A stretch of DNA of 64,000 bases from Chlorokybus atmophyticus (Eukaryota > Streptophyta > Chlorokybophyceae > Chlorokybales > Chlorokybaceae). The notes under the pieces are model-generated. The model worked only from the letters and a program-made list of their open reading frames with translations, had not been told where the DNA came from and did not search any database. The DNA lies in NCBI GenBank assembly GCA_009103225.1, contig RHPI01002402.1:44684-108683 (forward strand). Direction: 5' to 3'. The stretch's first letter is position 1, and each line of letters starts with the position of its first letter. The position numbers were made by a program, and so were the translations under genes. Positions 22,426 to 33,588 of this stretch are shown here, one piece after another.

Positions 22426-24511
22426 CTAAACGCGGGCGAAAAGCTCTTCAATGGGTGTTGCAGGCTCGCTGGTACTTGCAATAATCTGCGACATCGAGAC
22501 ATGGCATGATGAGCACTACATAATCGCTCTGCTACCGGCGCGCCCATGCATGGCCGAAAAACTACGACAATCTGTTGTATAGCACACAGTTGCTGCCATA
22601 AATGATGCATACCTCTACAATCTTGTTGGCCGCAGCAGGCTGCATCAGTGCCTCGACACATACCTCAGCAACCTTATCAAATAAACAACATGTAAGCATC
22701 TGCGCAGGACTCTCTGCTGACATTCATAATTCATTTGCAACGTCTGACTAGGCTTACCTGGCTGCGCAATATGCCGCCACCAAACAGGGTGTCAGCCCGT
22801 CTCATTACAATGTTTCCTTTCTGCATGACGCATGAAGTACAACATATGAATATGCCAACATCCCCAACGTGTGCGATGTACATAATGATAAGCTTCGACA
22901 GCGAACACGCAGATGCAGCATGCTGCGTACCTTGACGACTAAAACTTCAATGCAGCTACATGCCAAGCAAGGGAGCTGGTGGCAGACTGTACACAAGCAT
23001 AATGCCAGGCTTACCTGCTCTCCTGGTCGCAACTCATCCTTCAACCCACCAGGCCTCACAATCGTGTACGAGAGGCCAGACCGTTGCAGATACAGCTCTG
23101 CTTGCTTCTTCCTGCAGCCAACCATAAGGGTGACAATGTGAATCCGGTAAAGGCGGGTCACAGAACAGTGTAGCAAGGGTCCGGCAATGCAATAGGTAAG
23201 ACACGCTCACCAGAACAGGATGCCCCAGAACAGATTCAGAGGGTTGATAAGTTGAGATGTACCGAGAGACGTCACTAGCACAAACTGCGTGCACAACACT
23301 GCGTTGGTTTTTTTTCCAGTATGAGCAAACTCACTAACGCCCGAAGCAACACGCACATGCTTGACGCCGGCTGCTTTCGCTGCTGCTACAAGGTTCATGG
23401 TGCCTTCATAGTCAACCTGAAGCATGCAGACCAACACTTGTGTTACGCGCTTGCACTGTATACTGTATAAGGCACATGTCATGACAACCACGCATGCCAT
23501 CACATACACCAAACCAAAGGCCACACCCTCAACCTGAAACGGACCGGTTGGGTCTAGCGATGGCGTCGCACCAGTTGCACAAATAACGTACTCGCTGCAC
23601 CATGGTGTACAACCCCTCAGATAATCAGACATATGAACTGCCAAGCTGGCTAGTCATACAAGGAGGAGTACTGTGAACAGTACCTGTCCTGCATTGCTCT
23701 TTGAACATCTTCGTAGTTATAGACATCTCCAGTTGCAAACCTGATATCGCGATTCGCGAGGGCCGTAGCTCTGCTGCGATCACGCACGAATGCCATGATA
23801 TCTGCACCTTCAGGACCAAGTTGCCTGACAACCTCCCTGCATACAAGCAGTCAGCCACGAACAGCTCATATCAACCGCTGGTACATATTGGTTTGGTCTT
23901 ACCAAACTGCTGAACTGTGTTGCACGGTGCATGCACGAACTAGCAAGCCCAGCACACACCACGTACACCAATCCGCGTGCAACCAGTAGCCAAGTGCGCT
24001 CTTAACTTGAAACGTGCAAGAAGACGAGAAGTGACAAGCAGCAGCCGTGCAAGCATGCAAGCATTGGACCGCCAACCTTCCGGTACGGCCTGTGGCGCCA
24101 GCGACGAGAACACGCTTGCCTGAGATCCCTACCTCCACCTTTACGTCCGCCGCGGAGCAGACAGCTGTTCAAACACAACGACAAACGGCTTGTTTCAGCA
24201 ACGTCACAACAGCTTATTCAATGTGAATAGCATAGCAGCAACGCTCTCTTTGCTACGTCCCAAAACTAACAGTCATTGTGCATCTTGGTTTCGTTGAAAG
24301 CCAGGCCAAGCGAAGCCAGACCACGCCATGCACAGCAGTACTTCAGTCAGGTCCCATGCATGCACTCACCTTGCCGGCGTCCACGACCAGCGCCACCGCA
24401 ATGCTTTCTTGTCACGGACTCACTCGGGCGCTGTCCTCGCCATCCGACAGAGGGGTGGTGCAGGACTGCTGCAGGCATCGCCGCCGCCGTCACCGCCGCC
24501 ATGCCCGCCAT
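22426..24511 (-). CDS. Plastid atypical SDR, NAD(P)-binding (At2g34460-like)
   Basis: NAD(P)H-binding Rossmann protein of the atypical SDR group that includes plant At2g34460 and Tic62-like proteins. The start is the ATG at 24511 (MAGMAAVTAAAMPAAV), an Ala/Arg-rich transit peptide; another in-frame ATG lies at 24529. The first exon splices (CAAG|GTGAG) to one encoding VLVAGATGRTGR, the glycine-rich cofactor motif (about 24095-24130). Then come EVVRQLGPEGADI, DIRFATGDV, YVICATGA, DYEGTMNLVAAAKAAGVKH, FVLVTSLGTS, LQRSGLSYTIVRPGGLKDE (about 23045-23095), GNIVMRRADTLFGGG and QVAEVCVEAL. The stop is at 22426-22428. Length and order fit the family end to end. The enzymatic role is unknown; a stromal or thylakoid location is inferred. 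It diverges from bL31c across 250 bp. Confidence 0.9.
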
Positions 24512-24761
24512 GCACTGTGCATGCTGCATAGCATGCTGTCCAGCTGGTCAACTACGGTCGACGACGACGTTGCCACTTATTCGCCGACTTTTTGGTGTCG
24601 GTGGATGAGATTAGGGTTGTTTCTGGTCGATTGAATTAGGGCTGAAATAGGGCTTCGTTGTGAGCCGCAAGCAAGGCCACGTAAGAACTGGGGTGGGCGC
24701 CAGCGGCGGCGGCGGAGGCGGCAGTGGTGCAGGAAGAGGAGCCGGCAGGGAGGTGCGGATC

Positions 24762-25685
24762 ATGGCAGCGGCGGCATTGAGGGCGGCTGTGCCTGTGGCG
24801 AGCACGCAGGGTGCTAGCTTGCGCGGCGACCAGACCGGTCTGCAGGTAGGCGAGCAGGCTATCACGCGTGGTCAGCTTGCTTATGACTGCCACATTGCGC
24901 TATTCGCCTGTCAAGCATTACTCTCTCCTGCCTGCTGCGTACAAGCCGTGTTTGGATCGTCCGGACTGGAAGTACCACTTTTGTGCGCTGTGCCTTGGCA
25001 TGTTGCCTGTGTGACAAGTTGATGTTCCAAACTGAACACATCATACAGTCAGTCTACTCTTGCAATGCCAAATTGGACGCCTGCCTTTTGCCACCAATGT
25101 TTGAGGGCAGGTATTGCCTGACGTGACGTCAATGCTGAATCTGATCATCTGACCAGCAGCGTTGATGTCAATCTCGTATTAGGATGGAAAGGCTCACCGT
25201 TCGTCATGCTTCACAGGTGAATCGCGGCGCGGCCAAGTGGGTGTGCAAAAAAGCTGACATCCATCCCAAGTTCTTCACCGATGCAAAGGTCTTCTGCAAC
25301 GGCGAGCTGGTGCTGACGACAGGCGGCACAAGGCCAGAGTAAGTCCACTCTCAACTACGATTCATGTTGTAAACATACCTTGTGTAATGACACTGTGCAG
25401 AAGTAGTTGTACTTTGTGTTTCATTGTAATGCCTTTGGACTGAGTTGGTGTTTGGACAGGTATGTGGTGGATATCTGGTCTGGCAACCATCCTTTCTTCC
25501 AGGGGGGCGCCGGGAACATGGTTGTGGACCAGGGCCGACTGAACCGCTTTAAGCGCCAGTATGGCTCTCTGGGCTCCATGCAGGAGGTTGTGGGTATCAC
25601 GGGAGACAAGAACAACCGCAGCTTGGTCGCCGATGCCAAGGCCGCAATGAAGAAGCAGAAGGACAAGAAGAAGGGCAAGAAGTAA
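24762..25685 (+). CDS. rpl31: Plastid large-subunit ribosomal protein bL31c
   Basis: Component of the chloroplast 50S ribosome. The ATG at 24762 starts a short Ala-rich transit peptide (MAAAALRAAVPVAST) in exon 1, which ends at CTGCAG|GTAGG near 24846. After a 370-nt intron the mature protein begins with WVCKKADIHPKFFTDAKVFC, the typical bL31 start, then GELVLTTGGT, YVVDIWSGNHPFF and a Lys-rich tail. Zinc-binding CxxC pairs of some bacterial bL31 are absent, as in plant plastid forms. Stop at 25683-25685. About 150 residues with transit peptide. A mitochondrial form is the alternative; similarity to plant plastid bL31 favours the plastid. Confidence 0.92.
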
Positions 25686-26245
25686 TCTTGCTAGCTGCTC
25701 GCTAACATATGCCTACACTAGTATAAGTGTTGATACGTTCAAATGTGCAATACAGAGTTGTTCGGTCCCTGCCTTGCTGCCGTTGCATTCACAGTCTGTT
25801 CATTGGTGGCAACCGCTCTGTGAGCAGAGCATAGTATCCTTGAGGTTGCATTGTCAGTGCAGTATAGCGGCAATGGCACAGTGAATGCCACCAGGCATTG
25901 TTATGCGGCAAGATGAGCATGCCATTGAGGCAGTTGTGCAAGTAACATTTGTGCGCGAACACCAAGCTCTGTCTACAAGATGCATGTGGTGAGGAGAGGT
26001 AACACAACCGCAGGTGAGAAGCCAGTGGCCTGATGCAACTGCCCATCCCCACGCCAGATACTGTAGCATGCAAATATTAGCAGGCGCAAGACACTCTCAC
26101 ATAGGTGGACCAGCGCATGCACCTACACATGTACGCAACCGCACTGATAGGTCAGCTCATGCTTGTGGACAGGGTTTGCGGTCACAGCCTTTTTAACAGC
26201 CTTGGGAAAAATCCCCATCACACACAGCTGCATGACATTGACAAC
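25686..26245. other. Intergenic, convergent 3' ends
   Basis: Between the bL31c and VPS16 stop codons. No coding pattern or repeat seen; it should carry both 3' UTRs. Confidence 0.5.
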
Positions 26246-29200
26246 TCACGTTTGCAGTGTGAGCTTATCTTTGAGCTTATCTATCAATGCAACAGCTGTG
26301 CTGTTTCCAGGGAGGGATGCGCGCAATCTGGAAAGGAGCTCGCCATCTTTCGCTTGAGCTGCTGCCTCGGCAGCTTCTGCATACATGCCAATTCGCGCCA
26401 ACAACTGCAAGCATACGCAGAATCATACGTTACACAGCTGTTGCATTGGCAGTAGAGGCTTACAAGATGGTACCTGTGCACGATCGTGGAGATCTGGCAG
26501 TTTGTTGATGTAGTACGCAGCTTCAACTGGGTGTTGCTCGTCAATGCACACCTCAACAAACGGCATATACCCAACAGGAGGCTTGCGCTCAGCCGCAAAC
26601 TTTCTGAGGGAGTCCCAATCCTTGATGTTGGCCAGCGCCTTGGTTTTTAGCCAATACCAGGCCTTATCTGGCACCTTCATCTCCGATCTGACTCGCTGTG
26701 CAGCTTTGTGATTGCCCATAACCAGGCACGTGCGAATTGTGTCGCTTACGCTCGAGTCCATAAACACTCTCTGCCCGGTGCTGGTTTCCAATTCCTTCTG
26801 TACCCTGCAAGTAATACAGTCGTCACGCACTAACCCTCGCAAGAGAACTGACCAAGCTCAAACTCAACAAAGTGAAAGTGGAGCCATACACCAGTGGAAG
26901 CACAAAGGGTTACCTGAGAAGCCTGATAGCGTCATCAATGGATCTAGCTTGGAACGCGTGCTCCTTACTTTGTGCGTATAACTCAATAGACTTCTCCATC
27001 AACTTGATGCGCGCAACATCTTCTCGGCCCAGGTCTTTTGCGATGGCTGCTAGCCCTCGCACCTGACGGTTAGAAGCACTTCCTGCGCGCAATGATGGCC
27101 CCAAAGCAAAAGAGGCTGCCAAAGTGAGGGCTGCCACATTCTCGGTTTGACCGGTAGCCAAGTAGAATTTCTTCAACAGGTCAACATCAACATGCTTTGT
27201 GTATGCAATGAAGAGATCACGCGCCAGGGGCTTGGACTGTACCAGCCGAAAGAACACATCTTGAGGCTCCTACAGTGCAATTGGTCGTGGTATGTATCAG
27301 TACCAAAACACGTAAGCAAGACAATACCATAGGCATGCCGCTGCAGCAACATCAACATATGTGTGACAGACCTTCTCCCAGATGTGGAAAATGATGTAAT
27401 ATACAAGGTCGGTGTCACCGCTCTCAATGGCCTTGACTATGGCGCGCTCGAGCTCGCCCATCTTCATGAGCAGCGGCACCTGCTCAGCGGCACGCGGTTC
27501 ATAGTCCAGCAGCATTGCTGCCAACTTTGGTCGGCCATTGCTGAAAGCATCCATAGCGATGGAGGCATAGGATATGCCCTGACACGCCTTCAGCTTGGAG
27601 ACCAACAGCTCCAGCACAAGGCTGTCCGGCACTCCAGCACCTGAAGTTGCTGCGATTTTTGCACAGGCCCAATGCTGCAGAACACGCTTCTGGCCGAACC
27701 CCAAGTACTCCGACACGCGCAATGCGAGGAGATGATGATGGTGGCTGATGAGCCGCTTGATCAATACCTCTGGTGTCAACATCTGAGCAAAACACATGGT
27801 CAATATCCGTGGTCCCAGCACAGCAGCATGCACTGCCAACCTAGGCAATATGGAAGCAATGCAGCAGTTGCAGATGTTGGTTCGTCATACCTGATACTGT
27901 TGGTATGTTATAGCAATGCCAGCGTCGTAGTGACGTACAGCATTTAGTATGCGCAGTGTCTGGCAGGTGTTGAAAAATCGGTCCCTTGAAAAAGATGGGC
28001 AGAAGGCTTTCCCATAAGCTGCTGCCCTCAACAAGCTGCGCTGAGTGGGTATGTCCAACTCAAACCCAGCCGCGTCAACACAGGCAGCAACAGCTTCGCT
28101 CAGCTTGCTCCCAATTGTGCGTATGTTCTCATCTGCCTAAAGTCGGTATAAGTTATAAAATTAACCATTGACACACAATAACACTACAACCAGTTGAGAT
28201 CAGACCTTGGCACTGCGGTGGTCAAAGTGCTCCATTGCATCATAAAGCATGGCTGCCGGAGTCGTGCTGCCAATACTGAAAACATCAACCGTCGCGTCTG
28301 GCACGCGCTGCAGAAATTCTGTACGATTGTTGGTGATAATTCGTAGTCCGTCGCACTCGGGTGCCAAACACAAGGGCTCCGTGTACTGCCATTCCAATTG
28401 AGCTCCAGTTGGGCCCACCATCAGTAACCTTTGCTCTTCACTCCAGTACAACACCACACTGTCCTCAGCACACCATAACAGGACATCCGGTGGTAGCAAA
28501 GTCTGCAATGACACGAGGTAATTGTATGAGGGCGCTTCTTGAATCATATATAGTTGAAAACGCAGTAGTAGTGTACCTGCGTGTTGTGCTCTGAAATAAT
28601 TTGCCCTAAGTCTGCAGACAACACCAGCAGCTTGCCATCTTGCGTGAAGCAAGCGAGAAACTTGCCAAGCATAGAAAAAACCATGCGGCTGATAATGCCA
28701 GCGCGCAGCGGATGTGGCGTCACACCTGCAGTGAGTGTTCATTGTGTCATTGTCAACTGTCAACTACTCAAAGTATGGTTGTATTGCAATTGGTCAATAT
28801 GTACTCGCGTGCCCAACCTGCTGCATCAACTTCGTAAATCGTGTCCCCAACCGCCAACATCACTTCAACAGCGTTGGAGAGTGTGAATCTCGGCTCCAGC
28901 ACTGCCATGCAGGCAGGCTCGTCCTGGAAGCCGGGGTCCGCCAGTAGCTGTGGTCGGGGCTCATCAAGACTGGTGATTGCCACCAGCTGGTTTGCAGCAG
29001 TGCGTGCCACCAGCCCGCTACTCCAAATGTGACATTGCACCACCTGAACATCAACACGTTGTTGTGCATTGCCTACCTACGCAAATTTGAAATGCTATGC
29101 TGATGTGACAATGGAGTATACCCGCTGGTCTTTGCATTCACGTCCCAGAGAAAACTGGCTTGGCTGCAGCAGCTGCCCAAACACGTTATACCGAAACACT

Positions 29201-29929
29201 GTGCCATCATCTTGTACACAAAGTAAAGTGTCCGCATTGCTCCACCCCAGCGCCACAAGGCGACCTCGGTCCCAGATGAATGAGCACAGCTGCTTGCCCG
29301 AAGCCCTGCAGCAGAAGACACGATGTTGCTGGGGAGCAATGCGTGCTATAGTCATGCTACAATGTGGGGGCCAATGAAGCAAGCTTCGGGGTTTGCATTT
29401 GGTCGTGAGCACTGTGGGTCAAGCATACGTGAAAACTCTAACTTCAGGGCGAATGGAGCCTGCTCCTAGCAGAACCAGCTTTGAGTCGTCGCGAATGATT
29501 GCAATGGGTCCACCTGCCCTGTGCAATGCGAGATATAGGTAGGAGGTAATAAAAAGTATCTCAGTATTTCAGGTTTCGTCGTGGCTGGAACATCAACGAC
29601 AGTGCAAGCTAGCAGAATAGCTAGCAAAAGTAGATCCTGTCCACAAGTACAACCTGTTCATTGCACAAGTCGTCAGTCAAGACATATAACATGCAACACA
29701 GCTCGCATCATACATGCACATTTTCTGGTTGCCACAAGTACAGCACTAGGGGAGCACGGCACGTAGCCGTCAAGTCTTCCACATCCAACCACCAAGAGCA
29801 GCATTACCTGGCACATGCAACTATGTGCAGGGAGAGATCCACGTCAGGCCATGCCATCTCATAAACCTCCTGCTTCCGGTAAAACCGGTTGTAAAGCTCC
29901 TCCCACTCAGCAGCTGGAGAAACACCCAT
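26246..29929 (-). CDS. VPS16: VPS16, core subunit of HOPS/CORVET tethering complexes
   Basis: Scaffold of the class C VPS complexes that tether membranes for fusion with late endosomes and the vacuole; the Arabidopsis homologue is VACUOLELESS1. The ATG at 29929 gives MGVSPAAEWEELYNRFYRK, matching the plant N terminus. Exons in order encode ACARAGGPIAII-type beta-propeller repeats (29800-28200; e.g. LVALGWSNADTLLCVQDDG, ECDGLRIITNN, EFLQRVPDA, SAKV), then the helical solenoid: LISHHHHLLALRVSEYLG (about 27720), HWACAKIAA, LLDYEPRAAEQVPLL (about 27480), SGDTDLVYYIIFHIWEK, DSSVSDTIRTCLVMGNHKAA (about 26730), WYWLKTKALANIKDWD and the C-terminal EAAAQAKDGELLSRL before the stop TGA at 26246-26248. 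About 15 exons. Full length, no break seen. It diverges from TFIIS. Confidence 0.95.
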
Positions 29930-30595
29930 TACAGCAGCAACAGCTTCACACCGTGCCAGCACCTACTGCTGCACACAGCGGCACATCAGGCGGCCCACAG
30001 GACGAGGCTTCGTGCAAAGCAGGCAGCTCGTTTGCCTAAATATGTCCTCAACCTCCTGCTCTCCTCCTCCTCCTCCGCCTCATACCACCGGCAAGCACAG
30101 CGCCATGCACACCTGCGTTTCCGCTGCTCAACAAACCCTACAGATGTAGCCTTAACGGGTGCTTAACGGCTTAATTGCCTAAGCCCCGCTCGCTCAACAA
30201 GAGTGGCATTTGACGGCTGTCGCGCAAGTGGACTTCAATCGAACGGTTGTAGTGACGTCTACGGCAACGGCAAGTAACGCGTTAAGCAATCAGAGTCATT
30301 GCCGCCATTGTCGTCGTCTTAGTCAGGGTCACCGTCATTGCCGCCGGGTGAGGGTGCAGCTACGGGGAGCGGTAGCGCTTGTGGACGGAGGAGCCAGCTT
30401 ACAGTGTAGACGCTTTCTTTTACCAGCCTTTGCATTGCTGAAAAGGCGGCCTGGAGCACAACTGCCTCAGCCTGGCAGCCGGTGTTTTTGGTTTGAGGGT
30501 GTTGGGTTTGAAGCTGGGTTTGCTCGCCAGCAGGATGAGAGACTGTATTTGAGGTACATGTAGAGCTAGTGGTTGCTTGTTACTTTGTGCCAAGC
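29930..30595. promoter_or_regulatory. Divergent intergenic region, VPS16 / TFIIS
   Basis: 666 bp between divergent start codons of two housekeeping genes. No coding stretch resembling a protein family. Shared promoter inferred from orientation only. Confidence 0.4.
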
Positions 30596-32229
30596 ATGGC
30601 CCCGGCTGGAGTGGCGACGACCACCACAACGGCAGAGCTGCTCGTTGAGCAGTACAAGAAGGTGCAGCGTGCTGCCGACAAGGCGGAGGCGTCCAGTGGT
30701 GCGGATGTTGACCGGGCTGTTGATGGATTGAAACACTTGACGAAAGTCAAGGTACATTATATAACTGTGCATGCATGTGCTGCCTTGCCAACCTAAGATA
30801 CTCGAATATCACCTGATTGCGGTAGCGTAAGTAACCGCGCTCTTTTCTGCACTGCGCTTGTTTTTGTACCCTCCAGTTGCTCTTGGGCAATCAGAGGGTT
30901 CAAGGACACCACTGTGTCCATGTCGCAAGGCATTTGTCAGGTAATGCTCTGCATCTGAGATGCAGGCAAGTCAGCATTTGTACTCATTGGTTACAGAAGG
31001 CTTGTGCATGGGTGTTTGTGATGGCATGCAGCATTGCACATGCAAAGTTGCGCCGTTGGGTTGCAAGGCTTTTCACAAACTGGTTGTCAGCGCTGATTTA
31101 GCCTCGTTTTGCAACGTTTGACAATGGTGACTACTGTTGGCTTATGTGAGTTGTTGCGCAGGTCACAACAGAGCTGCTTGTACAAACGCAGCTTGGCAGG
31201 TTGGTGCGCAAGCTTGCAAAGCATCCTTCTGAGAAGATAGCCAAAGCCGCTACCGCACTTGTAGAGCATTGGAAGCAGGCTGTTGCGCAGGAAACAAGCC
31301 TTGACAGCCCCAAGTCCAAGAGTGTAGGGTCCAGCCAAGCTAGCGTGAAGCCGCCATCACCAAAGGTGCGCATTACTGTCCACACAAAGACACTTGTTTC
31401 AACTGCATGCACGGGCAGCTCATCAGCTTTCTCTTTTGGTGATGCATTCCGCGAAACTATATATATATGCCTGGTCCTGTTAGCCATGCAGCAGTCCAAC
31501 ATGCACTAATGTTGCGCCTAACTTTAGCATTGGCTTTCAGATTGAGAAGGTGCGGCAGAACGGACTAGCTGCGAATGGACACAACAAGCCCAGCAACACC
31601 AGGCCTGCGCAACCAGCAAGGCCGTCGCCTTTGTCAAAGCCCGCTGCATCCGGAGACCCAACGCGCGACAAGCTGCGGCAGCTGATGGCAGAAGCGCTGC
31701 AGCTTGCCGAGCACGAAGATGAATGCAAAGGGCACGACAAGCATGCAGTGGCAGCGGCTATAGAACAAGAATTGTGGAAACGCCATGGTGGCACGAAAGA
31801 CCTAAAGGACTACAAGGCCAAGTACCGATCTATATCTTTCAACATGAAGGTAAGTCGGCCAGGCATGGTTGTAACATCGCAGCAGTACGCTCAAGCGCTC
31901 ATTATAACATCCAGGACCCAATCAATCCAGACTTGCGACGGCGCTTGCTTGCGGAAGTTATCTCGCCAGAAGAGTTGATGGACATGTCAGCGGAGGATAT
32001 GGCGAGCGATGCAAAGAAGGCAGAGAATCAGAGCATCCGAGACAAGAAGCTTTATGACTGCCAACGAGGTTCCATCGAGTCGACAGGCGCAACAACCGAT
32101 CAGTTCAAATGCGGCAAATGCGGCCAGCGCAAATGCACCTATTATCAGATGCAAACCCGCAGCGCTGATGAGCCCATGACAACCTACGTCACTTGCGTCA
32201 ACTGCAATAATCGGTGGAAGTTCTGTTAG
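30596..32229 (+). CDS. Transcription elongation factor TFIIS
   Basis: Binds paused RNA polymerase II and stimulates cleavage of the nascent RNA so that elongation resumes. The ATG at 30596 starts MAPAGVATTTTTAELLVEQ. The TFIIS N (LW) domain follows, split by an intron (KVK|VTTELLVQTQLG), with LVRKLAKHPSEKIAKAATALVEHWK (31200-31275). After a Pro/Ser-rich linker comes the central polymerase-binding domain (about 31660-32020: RDKLRQLMAEAL, DYKAKYRSISFNMK, NPDLRRRLL). The C-terminal zinc ribbon has CGKCGQRKC, the acidic hairpin RSADEPMT that reaches the polymerase active site, and CVNCNNRWKFC, ending at 32229. All four zinc ligands and the DE pair are present. TGTAA at 32256-32260 is a candidate poly(A) signal. 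Confidence 0.96.
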
Positions 32230-33588
32230 TGAGTCAGTCAGACTGTGTCTGCAGCTGTAAATATGGTAGCATCCAGCTGGAGTGCAGTACTTGTATATGC
32301 TCGCGTGAATACCTCTTCTGTGCTGGTCATCTGGCCTTGTTGCTTGCGTATACCTGATGCACCTTCGCACTTGTACAGCATCAGATATTGCACAACCAAA
32401 CTTTCGCCATAAAACCCTTGTTGCCTATCATGGACGCGGCAACAATAGTTGCAACATGTGGAATGGCCTGATGCAGTTTAAGCACTCAATCTGCACAGCT
32501 AGTAGCATGGGACCCTCCACCTTTGTGGGGGCTCCTTATTGGTGATGTGGCAAGCAGTGCTCAGTGATGATGACGTGTATTGCTGCTCATGACAACTCTC
32601 TTCATGGTTGGAGTAGGTGGCGAGGCGAGTGCGGGTGTTGAGGACGATACAGGTGGAGTGCTGAGTGCTGAGCGGGGATCTGGCGCTGCCATTGTGGTAC
32701 TGCTGTGTGCTATGTCATGCTGTGTGTAGCGACACGCTAGTGTGTTGGTGTGGTATGTGGTAATGAGCAACTGGCGCTGTGATGAACCTGTGTACGCTAG
32801 TATGTAAGAGAGTGTGGTCTACTTGCCCGCCGACAACGGAGGCGGACGCTGCGCTGGTGTCAACGTGTGCCAGTCTGCCAGAGGCAGCGAGGCGGCACAG
32901 GTGATGCTGGAGCGGCGACCGGTGTGGTGTGAGTGGACAAGGGACAGAGGGTGTGTGACGTTTGGCGTGTATAATGGCGAGGTGAGAGCGTGGGTGTGGG
33001 CGTGGGCGGTGAGCGTGGGTGTAGTGAGCAATACATGCTGTAACCGCACCCATGTATACATATGTATGGTTGGCTGCGGTGTCACACAGCCACTTGTACC
33101 CGATGTATAGGTCTTGTATAAGTTTGGTTGCTGTTGTACAGGATAAGCACGAGGCTGTTATAAGCATCCGTTTTAGCGCCATGCATCGCATGTAGCAAGC
33201 CACATGCACGTCAATGCTGCATATACGACCTGGGCTAATCTACCCTCTACTCTACCTCTACTCCTACCGTGTGATAGTAGTTCTTGCGAGGTCTGGCCAC
33301 GGTCTTTTCATATGTATACGTACAATGTCTCTATATGTGGCATGTATGGTTGCCTGCACAATTTATACGATGTCATGGTTATACCACACCGATGTGAGTG
33401 TGGTACGGTATAAGCGTGTAAGTACAAATGCGGAGTAGAATGTGAGTAAATCGTATGATCTGGTGTGTGCAAGAACCATGTCACGCGTGTGACCCTCCCT
33501 GCATGAGACTTGTGCCCTTGAAAACATTTAATACCCTTAACATGCCATACGCGTATGTACAAATAAGTAGACAAACAGCACATGTGGG
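32230..33588. other. Intergenic, convergent 3' ends
   Basis: 1.36 kb between TFIIS and NUF2 stops. No coding pattern; Thr/Ser/His-rich open frames on the minus strand (32560-33210) are low-complexity and have no family match. No RNA gene seen. Confidence 0.5.

Noticed and set aside
32715-33209. 164-codon minus-strand open frame
   Set aside because: His/Thr/Ser-rich low complexity with no motif; intergenic.
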